DNA of 64,000 nt from Owenia fusiformis (lineage: Eukaryota; Annelida; Polychaeta; Sabellida; Oweniidae): contig CAIIXF020000008.1 in the NCBI GenBank assembly GCA_903813345.2, positions 23,730,822-23,794,821 of the forward strand, given 5' to 3'. Position 1 is the first letter of the stretch. Every line of letters begins with the position of its first letter. Of this stretch, positions 22,111-32,295 are shown in pieces. Below the pieces are notes generated by a model. It made no database searches. It saw only the letters and a list, made by a program, of their open reading frames with translations, and was not told the origin of the DNA. The position numbers and the translations under genes were made by a program.

Positions 22111-22944
22111 CTTTAGAATTTAGAGACTGCAGGCTGTGACTGTGGCGCCCCTTCTGGTTCCGGTTCAAACCATGAAAGAGGTTTAATAGCCTAAATGTTC
22201 ACTGGTACTGGTACATTCTGTTGGTCAGCACACCATTCATCAAACTGTTTAGGCACTGGGTCAGCACACCATTCATCAAACTGTTTAAGCACATCATCAT
22301 CTAAATTCTGGAAAGTTGTATCTGTAGCATAGGTTCTCTTCAGGAGAAAATAGAGACTCGACATACATGTACATAGAATAGTGGATACATGTTGTAGATC
22401 TGGTACATTTGTTGCTTGCTTTCTTCTTCTAAACAGGGTTGTGATATGGTGTAAGCCTTTAAAAAGTCAAATGCTACTATTAATTATAGCACATAACATC
22501 AAAAAGGTATCTGGTGTTATCCAGAAAACTGAATTACATTCATTTGTTCAACCCATGATAGAGGTTTAATAACCTAAATGTTCAAGGTACGAAAAGTGGG
22601 CGTCGCCCATGATTAGTCTTTAACAATGATGGAAATCAATGATAAATCATCTTGTTATGTTTCCAAAATTCTTTACCATGAGATAGCACACTTAAACTGT
22701 AGTATGACCATATTCAAAGAAATTCTTTATGAAAAAAATATTCCTATATCTCCCCACCCCCATGGGATTTGGTGGGAGGGGGTTCTTACTATTTTTTTAC
22801 CATTCTAGTAGACCACAAAAATGGCTCTGGCTCTTAAATCAAAGGGAATGGTATTCTGATGATATGTGGAAAGTTTCATGCTTCGTTCCATGAATGAACT
22901 GTTTGCCTGTTTTCTTGCACTATTGATCTCGCTATTAATATTAA

Positions 22945-23050
22945 TAATGATTCCCACAGAAAGGCTATAACAAGGACTAGGATCTCATGTCATAACTTTT
23001 CTATAGAAATGGGAAGGAGATTCAAAATTGCAAAAGAAAAGCGATATTTA
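22945..23050 (+). pseudogene. LINE ORF2 C-terminal remnant, part 1
   Basis: The frame reads TRTRISCHNFSIEMGRRFKI-AKEKRYL, the block just before the Cys motif of a Jockey/CR1-like LINE tail. It stops at TATTTA (23045-23050), where a 419-bp insert begins. The frame resumes with CDSKEIGDEYHVLFEC at 23476. Confidence 0.75.
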
Positions 23051-23469
23051 TAGGATATCCTATGATTTTGAGGAATATCATTTTTATCTACGAGGTGATA
23101 TTGATATCTGCACGAGAGAGCGAAGCGAACGAGTGCATATATCAATATCACCGAGTAGATTAAAATGATATTCTGAAAAAAATCATAGGATGTTCTTATT
23201 ATCCTACACTTACAAGGTGTGTACTGAATGTATGATATCATTGTAAAATTAATTTCATGCCTAATAGAGTCAATTTGGCGGGAAATCAACAAGCGGAGTA
23301 TATCGTCACAATATCCTCCGCATATTGGGTTTTCCGGAGTATATCGTCACGATATCCTCCGCCCGGAGTATATCGTAACGATATCCTCCGGATATTCATT
23401 TTGCCAATAAATATCAAATTTATTTTTTCATGTTATTATACATTTAGAACACTAAGTGTAGGATAATGC
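23051..23469. mobile_element. 419-bp hairpin-rich insert in the LINE tail, TATTTA duplicated
   Basis: Flanked by TATTTA on both sides (23045-23050 and 23470-23475), exactly at the point where the LINE reading frame is interrupted. The first part (23054-23192) is a hairpin with GATATTGATATCTGCACGAG words. The second (23197-23467) is bounded by TTATCCTACACTTA / TAAGTGTAGGATAA and holds three tandem CGGAGTATATCGT hairpins. It may be one composite element or one inside the other. No superfamily is assigned. Confidence 0.75.
23295..23393. repeat. Three tandem near-palindromes CGGAGTATATCGT-ACGATATCCTCCG
   Basis: Three successive copies of a near-perfect inverted word (CGGAGTATATCGT, A/C spacer, CGATATCCTCCG) lie within 100 bp. 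In AT-rich DNA this is a striking local signal. It could be a cluster of sites for a dimeric protein, such as the element's own transposase, or a product of template-switching replication. Confidence 0.8.
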
Positions 23470-23475
23470 TATTTA

Positions 23476-23967
23476 TGTGACTCCAAAGAAATTGGTGATG
23501 AGTACCATGTACTTTTCGAATGCAACTATGAAAAACTTATAAATATACGTAAAGACTTTATTTTTGGTATAAGACAGAATAAAGAACAATTTATACAATT
23601 TAATAACAAACAGCTATTTAGTTATCTACTTATGAGCCACGATAATGAACTAATGAATCCATGGGGTGAATTCCTAAACAAAATGAACCTTACTGTTGAC
23701 ACTCATAAAATACTGAGAAATAAAAATGATTTACTGAAATGGTTCCAAAAGAAAGGTGATGCCAAGTAAGCAAGCAATATGATTATCTCATTTATATACT
23801 GCTCATAAATATTACTATACCCTTTGTGTCTTTGTATGCATGTTTTTGTAAACAACCATATATATTATACCTTTATTTTATGTATGCATGTTTCTTTATT
23901 GTAAATGACCAATACTCCAGAAGGAGATACGGAACAATAAAGAACTATCTTATCTTATCTTATAAAA
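23476..23967 (+). pseudogene. LINE ORF2 C-terminal remnant, part 2, with 3' UTR and TATCT tail
   Basis: The frame continues CDSKEIGDEYHVLFECNYEK...FNNKQLFSYLLMSHDNELM and ends ...LLKWFQKKGDAK with TAA at about 23767. The 3' UTR follows to GGAGATACGGAACAATAAAG and a (TATCT)n tail ending near 23967. A short pentamer tail instead of poly(A) is a known trait of CR1-like and related LINEs. The element is 5' truncated to its last few hundred bases. Confidence 0.8.
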
Positions 23968-24074
23968 ACTTATAAGGTGGTATCCTTTGAAAATGAAAAA
24001 ATGGGCAACAATAATAATAGGCTAGAATATGGAAAACTACAATCTACTGAGATAATACAGCATACATAAGGGTT

Positions 24075-24506
24075 ATGTACTGGGAGGTTTTGGATACAGG
24101 TTTTATCCCAAGGGAAATATGTGTATATCCCGAGGGACCGCAGGGACCGAGGGATATACACATATTTCCCGAGGGATATACCCTGTATCCAAAACCGACC
24201 GTACATAACAGATGTATTTCATACCTACTGATGTTCTAGGTACGTCATTTTCTTGGTGTTATAAAGTGTTTTTTTAAGTTTGTGAGATTTTCAAACTCAT
24301 TTAACTCATATTTTGAAAAATAAAATTTGAAAAAAAAAAATTTTGAAAAAAGATTTTGAAAAAAATTTGGAAAAGAATGTGAAAAAAAATTTCAGGAGCG
24401 GGGCCGGGATGGATACAGCGTGTATCCATCCCGCCCCGGGCCTTGGCTAGATACACTATATATTCCCGCTCGTTATGTACCTAGAACCTCAGTAGGTATG
24501 AAATAC
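24075..24506. repeat. Stacked palindromes (ATATACACATATTTCCC and GGATGGATACAGCGTG)
   Basis: Outer hairpin 24075-24209 (TTATGTACTGGGAGGTTTTGG ... AAAACCGACCGTACATAA) with inner GGGATATACACATATTTCCC words. Then an inverted repeat, GTATTTCATACCTACTGATG / its complement (24213-24243 and 24475-24506), encloses a second hairpin, GGGATGGATACAGCGTGTATCCATCCC (24407-24433). The two structures share GGATACA and TATGTAC words, so they may be halves of one element. Confidence 0.85.
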
Positions 24507-25183
24507 AATACAATATACAATTGTTGACCTCTCCAGAGGTCAACCGGCAAAATTGTATACCGATACTGTAAACCGAGAAGCTACTGTTGACAGAGACCGA
24601 AGGTACCCCTCTCCAAATTTGAGTATGGGATTGTAAATATTTTTTTATTTAAAAATGGAATACTCTTGTCAACTAAACGAGTAATATTATGACATGTATG
24701 ATAGTTTACTGACATAAGAGCAACTAAAAATTGTTAACCAACTATTTGAGTGCAATAATTGGCATTTCTAGCGCCAAATATCTGAAAATAGGCCATCAAA
24801 TAGCCCGAATTTAATATAACAATGTATTTATTTCTGTATCAATTCATCAGAATTGCATGAAAAATATCAAGGAGGGTATTTTACACCTGAACATTGTCTT
24901 TGATAAGTATCAGGGTCATTAAGTGAATATTGAGCGTGAAAATAATATTTGAAATTTCAATATTTTACCACACCCACTTTTGGGGTGACCTTACTTTTGT
25001 TTAATTACTTCCAAGATATGTCATATTTGAACTCAATAGCACAACTAAATTATTTGTAAAGGCTTATTTTGTCCTGAAAACGAGCCAGCTATCCGAGCTA
25101 TCAATGGTAGCGCATATATCGTCAAAATGTTCTCTCAAATAAGAAAAATTTCGTTCAAAGAAGTGCTATTTTAATAGGGAGCT
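24507..25183. other. No gene recognised
   Basis: AT-rich sequence. A short hairpin, TTGACCTCTCCAGAGGTCAA (about 24523-24542), is the only structure noted. Confidence 0.5.
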
Positions 25184-25186
25184 TAA

Positions 25187-25688
25187 AGCCCGGTATACAC
25201 CAATGGGGCAAGTTGGGACCTCCATAGACTTAACATTGCGTGGGACCTTTTGGGATTTTGCCCCATAAAGTCCGTTGGACTCCATGGGAATCCGTGGGAT
25301 TTTGCCCCATCTTGCCCCATCAAGTCCCACGAGGTCCCATGAAGTCCCACGTGGGACTCGGTGGGACTCGATGGGGCAAGATGGGGCAAAATCCCACGAA
25401 GTCCCATGGAGTCCCATCGAGAATGAACATGTTCATTCTTTCCATGGGGCATCGTGGGATTTTCGATCATATGACGTGTTGTGTGAAGCCCGACATACAC
25501 CAATGGGGCACGGTGGGATTTGATGGGACTCCATGGGGCTTGATGGGACTCCATGGGGCACGATGGGCCAAAGTCATCAAGGTCCCATGGCACTTCGTGG
25601 GATTCGATGGGGCAAATTGGGATTCGATGGGGCAAGATGGGACTCGATGGGGCAAGTGGGATTTTGCCCCATTGGTGTATACCGGGCT
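25187..25688. mobile_element. Harbinger-type MITE with reiterated GATGGGGCAAGATGGGAC interior
   Basis: Terminal inverted repeats AGCCCGGTATACACCAATGG / CCATTGGTGTATACCGGGCT, with TAA on both sides (25184-25186 and 25689-25691). The 3-bp TWA duplication is the PIF/Harbinger hallmark. Almost the whole interior is permuted copies of GATGGGGCAA, GATGGGACTC and CATGGGACTT and their complements, so long frames open on both strands (up to 155 codons) but they encode only the repeat. GC-rich relative to its surroundings; no transposase. Confidence 0.85.
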
Positions 25689-25691
25689 TAA

Positions 25692-27271
25692 GCTACACGT
25701 ATTTTAGAAATGGCGAACGTAAACGTGAAATGACCCCTGGGAACTATAGTTCCGTTCTGGATTGACTTATACAAAGACCCAATTAAAACAGTTTAGCTGA
25801 TACCTTTGTAATCATTCATGCAAATAAAGACGTTGAAGACAAGAACTAGTTCTCTGAAGATTGCAATTTTACACGTTTACGTACACTTCTCTTTAAAACA
25901 TGTGTCGTTAAACCTCCCTACTAATCGTGCGCAAATGGGGCATTGTTGTTGCTCGAGATGGCTATATTTGATAGAATATAATTCCAGATACGATAAAAAA
26001 CGAATGGCCATGGTAATAATTAAATGACTCGCCTATATTACAAAAATAGCAGAGTCAAGGAGCACACTGGCATTGTCTCATTGGTGTACATTGGATTTTA
26101 CTGTTTGTATTCTTTAATGTCTGTATGTTCCTTATTATGTCACTATCAATTATGGTATTCTGCATATAGTCCAACGAAATGTGTAAATGTTCGGCGTCTG
26201 ACGTCTGGAGTTCGGCGTCTGGCGTTTTGCGTCAATAGCAAATTCTTTAGCAATTTTAGTAACTTTCAAAAACTGAACAAATGCGTACCGCTTAGACTGA
26301 CATCATATTTTACTGTGAACAATTATAAACTTATTATGACTTTCAAGTATTTCTTAGAACATACATGTATGTTACCATGGTAGCAGATAAATGGACTTAT
26401 TTGTTATTACTAAGTTACAACACGTGTCATATGTTAATGCCTTGTATTTTCTTAAATGCTAGAAATGGTAATGCATTTGTAAATGAAATATTCATAAATT
26501 TTCTAGATTATTAACCATATGAAAAATGTTAATGGTCGATGGCATAAATATTATGATGTCGCTATCGTGAATTATCAGCAACGTTGTCGTTTCCTGTGTT
26601 ACAGAAATAGCATTTGAACAGGGACGCTTCTTTTTGTAGGCCCCGTTCTGTAATAAAAACAAAACATTTTTAATTAAATATGGTTGCCTCGTTTCATTCT
26701 TAATTAAGAATGCTATATAGCTGCCTCGTTTCCCTTGAGAAACATGCCTCGTTTCCTAAGTGAGAGAATTGATATGTAAATATCTCAGCAATGCCAGTAT
26801 TGATTTCTAATTTGTAATCATATTATAAAACCGGAACTTATGAACTATTTACTTGCCAAATATTAAGTTTTAATTTGAAGGATAAAAGCACGAAAATTGT
26901 AAAAAACAAAAATCTTACCGAATGAAATTTTTTCACGCGCCGCCATTTTGATACGAGGCAAAACCTCCCTCGTTTCCAGTTCATCCCCAGTGTATATACT
27001 CGTCGTGTAGAAAAGTCAAAATATCACTTTCATCAACGTGTACAAAATGTCCGACTACCATGTTTTTTCTGTAAACATTGTGACGTCATATTTCCCATAA
27101 TTCACAAGTGTAGTACAGTAACATACGCGGTCAATAATATGATATCCCATGATTCACAAGTGAGGTACAGGCAAAAATGTTGACCGCTAATTGACCAATC
27201 AGATGCGAGTATTTACACTGAGGTACTAACAATATAAACAGTGTAGACGGTTAACATATTTACACAAGATA
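25692..27271. other. No gene recognised
   Basis: AT-rich. A short run of TTCGGCGTCTGGCGT words occurs near 26190-26230, and GCCTCGTTTCC words repeat between 26680 and 26980. No splice-bounded exon with a recognisable protein was found, and the 119-codon frame at 26024-26383 has no domain. Confidence 0.5.
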
Positions 27272-27366
27272 CACCAAAGCAGGATTCGAACCTGGGACTT
27301 AATAAACACAAATAACAATTAATAAATACACATTATGCCAACGCTTATACCATTACGCCACGGTGA
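27272..27366 (-). tRNA. tRNA-like sequence (probable pseudogene or SINE head)
   Basis: On the reverse strand, GTGGCGTAATGGTATAAGCG fits a D-arm/A-box. CAGGTTCGAATCCTG is a perfect T-arm with the B-box GGTTCGAATCC, and CACC...GGTG can pair as part of an acceptor stem. The segment between D- and T-arms is about 45 nt and AT-rich, without a convincing anticodon stem, so a functional tRNA is unlikely. No LINE-like tail marks it as a full SINE. Confidence 0.5.
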
Positions 27367-28500
27367 GGGAGATGCCGATAATCGATTTCGACTACACCAT
27401 GACTTTGATACTATGTCCTCCATTTGACAGCCAACCGTAGGGATCGGGGTGGGACACTTAAATCTGTTACACCGGGACGGTTTGCCTCAAAATGATAGTA
27501 TAGATAATCCCTGCTTATCAACCACAATTTGTGATTTTTTCACTTGTCATATTTAGAAATCTCAACTATTTTTTCACATTTGTGACTCATTTTAATATAT
27601 TTATCCACATGAAAAATATTGTTGATGTAGGAAAATTGGATAGTAGAAGTAAAATTTACTTTCTCATAGATATTTTTCCAAATTTCTGTTTTCCCACATC
27701 AAAAATATTTTAAATCTATTTACTGTAAAAGAGTTACATGGAATAAGAGATTTCTAATATGACAATAACTAAGCGATACAGCATCTAAAGATTTTCCACC
27801 AAATCCTCCGAGGATCCTTCAGCAAAACAGGCTCAAAATTATAGTATACCTTGCACCTCATGTTATTTTAGAGAATACTATCTGACTACCTGTTTTCCTG
27901 AATAGAGGTTGAGTCTTTAATTTTGAGAGATATTTTATGAAGGGCGTGTCTACGGTCACCCTAGCATGTGTCTAATCATTCACATATAACTAGGCAAGGT
28001 GTAGCTGATTCCAGCCAATCCGAACAGATTATTCACATAATGAACAGTGTGTGAAATATTAATAACACATGCAAGGTCACTAGTTAAACAGTTGTCATGG
28101 TGATGAATGGATTTTTCACATTGGATTTGATGACTTGCCAACTTGACCCTTGCAAAAAAATTCTTTGTAAATGTGTTCTTTTAGTGATTTCGTTCCTTTT
28201 AGATGATTTTATAGAATATTGCAATGTGTGAAAAGAATTTAAGCACAAGACTCAATGCATTGTAGCTGCTTCATTCCACTCAGGCGTTGTTTCCTATATA
28301 TGTATATTTAAGACCATCTATACGTCAATTTGAAAGAATGTATAGTACAGTATTCATTATTCAATGGCACAGCTCGAATCTTGACCACCCTATCAAAGGG
28401 ACAAAGAGCCACTGTACACAGCAGCTATATTTCATCCTTTTAACTTACATTATTTGTGATAATCATTGCATATCAAAATAATACCTTGATGACTTTTCAG
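27367..28500. other. Non-coding, upstream of the first recognised PLB1 exon
   Basis: AT-rich sequence that must be intron if the gene is intact, because it ends in a 3' splice site (CTTGATGACTTTTCAG, ending 28500). No earlier exon or promoter was identified. Confidence 0.5.
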
Positions 28501-28640
28501 CCAATGGACAGCAGGCTTATATTGATGATTTAAAAAGAAACCAGATGGAAGATATGCGGATGCTGATGTATCAAAAAATACAAAACAATGCAACACTAAT
28601 GAATGCCTTTAAGGAGAGAGTCAAACTTTCCAGTGAAATG
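28501..28640 (+). CDS. PLB1: Phospholipase B1-like, exon (linker before GDSL domain)
   Basis: Exon bounded by a pyrimidine-rich acceptor (GACTTTTCAG|CC) and a strong donor (ATG|GTAAGTTAAT). With two leading bases it reads NGQQAYIDDLKRNQMEDMRM, LMYQKIQNNATLMNAFKERV and KLSSEM, 46 codons ending in phase 0. In vertebrate PLB1, a helical stretch of this kind precedes the Cys-Pro linker and the GDSL lipase repeat (family knowledge). PLB1 is a membrane-anchored esterase of the gut and other epithelia that removes acyl chains from phospholipids and retinyl esters. The preceding exon, which must supply one base, was not found. High AT content is as in the surroundings. Confidence 0.75.
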
Positions 28641-29324
28641 GTAAGTTAATGACAAACTTATCATCCAACAAATGAAATTGAAGGCCGAAAATTAAGGACT
28701 CAAGATATGCTGAAATGTCCAAATATCCAAAAGAGAAGGAGTGGAAATAAGTTGGAAATAAGTTTTCACAAATTTTCACAATTCTACAATATTTTTTACC
28801 TCTCATAATTCCATAGCATGTCTGTTTTTAAAAGGTCGGGAGACTCCAACTTTATTGCAACAGTGTATGCTGAGGATACTCATACTCAGCATACACCGTT
28901 GCTCATAAATATGGAATATTCAATTTGGCAGATCATTATTTTAAGCTTCGGAAAAAGTTACTTTGTTTATTGAAAATATTTTAAGGTTAAATGAATTAAG
29001 TGATAGAGAGTGTAAAAAGGTACATATCCATTTACATTATCAGGTTTTCTTACGTTTCGGGCTTAGAAAATAGAATTTAAAGATACAGTTGTGGGTTTAA
29101 CATGTAAACATGTAAAAAGACTGGTCCTTAACTTTTTTGAGGAGTATATATTCGATCAGACATCTCCATTTTCAAAAGAAAATAAACAAAGCAAGAGAAA
29201 CATTGTTTTTTGAAAAGTTCGCTCCCAACATTTTTACACTCTCTATCACTTAATTCATTTAACCTTAAAATATTTTCAATAAACAAAGTCAGAACTCTTG
29301 GATCTTTTAAAAGATGGGTATTGT

Positions 29325-29545
29325 TACGCGGAATATGGCATATATTTAGTGCGGTATCTGTGATACGAGTGAATATGACATTCTCACCTGTGGTATATGG
29401 CATATTCTGCAGGTGAGTATATGCCATATACCGTAGTGAATATGTAATACATTGATTTCACTGAATACCCGATACTCACCTGCGGAATATGTCATACTCA
29501 CTTACAGAATATGCCATAAACCGGAGGTGAGTATGACATATACCG
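29325..29545. repeat. Cluster of inverted GAGTATGACATATACCG words
   Basis: At least eight copies of variants of GGTGAGTATG-CATATACCG occur in both orientations, making many alternative hairpins. Similar words reappear at about 30455-30560 on the far side of the Helentron-like copy D, so the cluster was a single element split by that insertion. Confidence 0.75.
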
Positions 29546-29768
29546 CCGGTAAAAGCGTGATACAGAAAGTCTTAATTTGATTGGTTGCGAGAATCGACTG
29601 TCTTAATTATTTAAAACGACGCTGGATTACCAATATGGTTAGTGCTTCGAATACTAATATATGAATTCTGGATTTACTGAGTTAGTTTAATACATGAGAT
29701 TGCTGAGTGATTCTTCTGCATTAGTTGATATATTCAATGTACTGTACTCTTGATTCAGTAATAATTAT

Positions 29769-30380
29769 AACTAGATTGGTGAAATTGAACAAGTTCAATT
29801 CAAGACTCCAGATTCCATTTTTTATGTATAAAATGATCTGACATAGATGAGAAAGTGAGAATTAAAAAAATATTTATGTTCGTCACAACTTTAAAAGCAA
29901 AATTTGATCAATAGCTAGGTAATCTCAAAATTTACAAAATTGACCTAGACTTTGACCTTGACCCTTAGCACTCAAAAATTTACTGACTTTTTGATGATTG
30001 GCTATTGATTACCATTGACTTAACATCAGGTTGCTACATTGGTGACACGTCGGTAGGGATTTTTTGAGATTTCAAAAGACCATAGCTCCTGAACCGGATG
30101 TTTGATTTCAATTTTGTTTTCAGATTCGGAATCCTGAGAAAAGTTCCTATTAAATTCAGATTTTGATCTCTGATATTATTTGAAATTCAAAAAACCTGAA
30201 ATTTGACCTTTGGCCTAGATAAAAATTTGACCTCATTTCCGAAAAACTATGTCACATACCCTAAATGACCATATAGATAGATTTTCTCTAAGCCTCTAAG
30301 TTACTGAGAAATCTTGTAGATAAGAATCATAAGAATTCAGGCAAAAACAATAGACTCCAGATTTTCAATCTGGAGTCTAA
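29769..30380 (+). mobile_element. Helentron/HINE-like repeat, copy D (single, short)
   Basis: A 612-bp copy with both ends: 5' AACTAGATTGGTGAAATTG and CAAGACTCCAGATT, 3' hairpin AGACTCCAGATTTTC-AATCTGGAGTCT ending in CTAA before TAATT. It has no minisatellite and only one version of the body (CATAGCTCCTGAACCGGATG, ATTTGACCTTTGGCC). It defines the family borders independently of the tangled cluster at 1-4923. Confidence 0.65.
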
Positions 30381-30761
30381 TAATTCATAAACTTTTACCC
30401 GTTCGTTCATTCGATGCAATTGACAATTGCGTACTTCCGTATCACGTTCTCATTGGTGAGTGAGTATGCCGCATACCGCTGGTGAATCTGTCATTCATCG
30501 CAAGTGCATATGCCATATTCATTGTGGAATATGACATATATTTGTATGTTGTTTACCGCCTAACAGGTACGAGAAAGAGTGCTGTGAGGAAAATAGACTA
30601 ACCCTTACTAACTTCAAAAAGATATTAATGAAGAAAAAAGACTTTTCTGTTTGGAAGTAACAAATAAATGAGTTTTTGTCACTTTATTTTATACAAAGCA
30701 CAAACACAAAAAAGCAAAACAATGGGAAAACACTTAAACAATTTTTTTGTTTGTTTTGCAG

Positions 30762-30822
30762 CCAACCAAATCTGTAAAGTTTAACTGTCCCATGTTAAAG
30801 TCACCTGTAAAACCAACCTCAG
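30762..30822 (+). CDS. PLB1: Phospholipase B1-like, exon (Cys-Pro linker)
   Basis: A 61-nt exon with a textbook acceptor (TTTGTTTGTTTTGCAG|CC) and donor (CCTCAG|GTAATG). It reads PTKSVKFNCPMLKSPVKPTS plus one base (G). Joined in phase to the exon at 28501 it gives ...KLSSEM-PTKSVKF. The FxCPxLxSPxKPTSVH string is a signature immediately upstream of each PLB1 lipase repeat (recalled from vertebrate PLB1). The leftover G is completed by TG at the start of either 280-nt exon to make Val. Confidence 0.82.
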
Positions 30823-30959
30823 GTAATGTACATGTAGTATATCAATATTATATTTCTTTATTATTTTTTTATTGCGACCATAATGGATCATCATATAATG
30901 TACATTATTTTATGTCAACTTATATAGATGAATAATACAAGGTTGGGATAATAGTTACA

Positions 30960-31320
30960 GAAGGTAGATCAAAGATAAAAGTCAATGCGTCCAAAACCTA
31001 ATCAGACCTAGAATGAAGTGAGCTGAACAAGATGTTAAAGTTTTAAAAACAACTGTGAAGCCGTTTTTCTTAAAGTTTGCAGACAAGGATTTTAGCATTT
31101 GACTTCAAAATGGCCGACAGGAAGTAGGTATCGAGTTAAAAAATTTTCATCCACATCTGTATGCACTCATAAGTTATCCCTGAAAATTTGAAGGTGATAT
31201 CTGTAGCGGTTTTGGAGAAAACTCCCGGACGTACGGACAGACGGACGGACAGACGGACGCGCCTAGGCCGACAATATGGCCCCACACTATGTGGTGGGGA
31301 CATAAAAAGTAACAAACTCG
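30960..31320. repeat. Dispersed repeat ending in an ACGGACGGACAG array
   Basis: Contains AAAATGGCCGACAGGAAG, TTTTGGAGAAAACTCCCGG and then ACGGACAGACGGACGGACAG before CACTATGTGGTGGGGAC. A differently built relative, with its own ACGGACGGACAGACGG array, lies at 60130-60716. Such elements are widespread in marine invertebrates (recalled). Confidence 0.65.
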
Positions 31321-32295
31321 GCCAATTCATTATCAAACTTTATTCTATTTATTGTACTATTGTAGGTGGATGTTGACTTGTGTTTATGTTCTGTTCAGTA
31401 TCTTATGTTTTGTTTAGGAATAAATACTAGTATAGATCTATATAAAATAATCGTGTCATACATGTTAGTGATAAGTTGTCACGTGACAGTAGATATCCAA
31501 TCAAATTACAGATTTTGTGATCGAAAATTCGAAAAATTATTTCTGTAATGTCTTCATCATTTAGGGCAACAAAACATGATTGCAAAACAAAATATGTATT
31601 AAAGGGACCCACCACCTTACAAAACTTCTTTACGGAGAGGAATAAGAGAAAATGCTTGCCGGATTCTGAATCTGTGTATTTTTTAATGATTTTTCACCGT
31701 CTTAGAATTTCAATTTTTTTCCTTTGAAAAAATGAGATTTGCATTGTTTTCCAATTAGAAAAATGAGTAAACAGGAATAGCTCAAAATCTAACGGTGAGA
31801 TTTTGTTTTAAAAAATCATGGATATCAAAGCTAAATATAGCTATACAGTAAACATAAAAAAGCAATGCTTGGACTCCTTATATTCACACAAAAAATTAAT
31901 TAGTAAATGAGGTTTGATATTTGTGAGAATAAGTTGTACGAGGTGCAATGCTCTACAAACACCAGACTACAGGGTGGATTAGGATCAATGACACACATAA
32001 AAAATAATTAAAAAATATTTCATGATAATTATCTCAAACAAAAGCAGTTAGCGAAGGATACGTTTCATTACACTCAATAAATAGTTATCACTTTTGACTA
32101 TATATACATATCTCATGGGAATGTATTTCCATCTGCTCAAGATATCATATTTTAGCTTCGAAAATCACAATCGTTGGATAATACATTTGTCTCAGAATGA
32201 TAGGCCACCCTGTAGCAATGTAGCTTTCACTTGAAGTGTACCCTTGAGAACAATGAACTTACTTTCAAATTGGTCTTGCTTTTGTGGTGTATTAG
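31321..32295. other. No gene recognised (intron)
   Basis: AT-rich sequence in the PLB1-like intron without a clear repeat or exon. Confidence 0.5.

Larger units (their letters stand above)
20408..22933. repeat. 2.5-kb palindrome with about 1.2-kb arms
   Basis: The ends TAGCGAGATCAATAGTGCA / TGCACTATTGATCTCGCTA (20408 and 22933) begin arms that stay complementary, with indels, to about 21631 and from about 21722. The spacer is about 90 bp. Blocks found in both arms include CCATGGGGGTGGGGAGATAT near the outside and GACATGGTAGGACTATG near the centre. The arms also contain internal direct duplications (CAGTTTGATGAATG...GTGCTGACC words and a CATGGGCGACGCCC block). Each arm carries the gene-like fragment described at 20971 and 21900. 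Confidence 0.92.
28641..30761 (+). other. PLB1-like intron (2.1 kb)
   Basis: GT-AG intron (GTAAGTTAAT ... TTTGTTTGTTTTGCAG) joining phase 0 to phase 0. It contains a short palindrome (GCAACAGTGTATGCTGAG and complement, 28856-28902), a 60-bp inverted repeat (about 28960-29022 and 29228-29292), the TATGGCATA word cluster and a Helentron-like copy. Confidence 0.7.

Noticed and set aside
20766-22569. Matching 62-codon frames (MDTCCRSGTFVACF...) in both palindrome arms as a duplicated gene
   Set aside because: They are antisense to the better-supported module and are duplicated only because the arms are inverted copies; no domain or splice support.
9730-24210. Long hairpins as microRNA precursors
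   Set aside because: Arms are too long or consist of repeated words, and they lie in transposon insertions; small-RNA data would be needed to argue otherwise.
25183-25707. ORFs of up to 155 codons on both strands, possible Trp/Gly-rich protein
   Set aside because: Open frames are by-products of GATGGGGCAA word repeats in a MITE; equally long frames occur on both strands.
28960-29427. The coding-looking LTLFIENILRLNELSDREC block present on both strands as an exon
   Set aside because: It is a 60-bp inverted repeat; no proper acceptor and donor pair frames it and the protein is not recognised.
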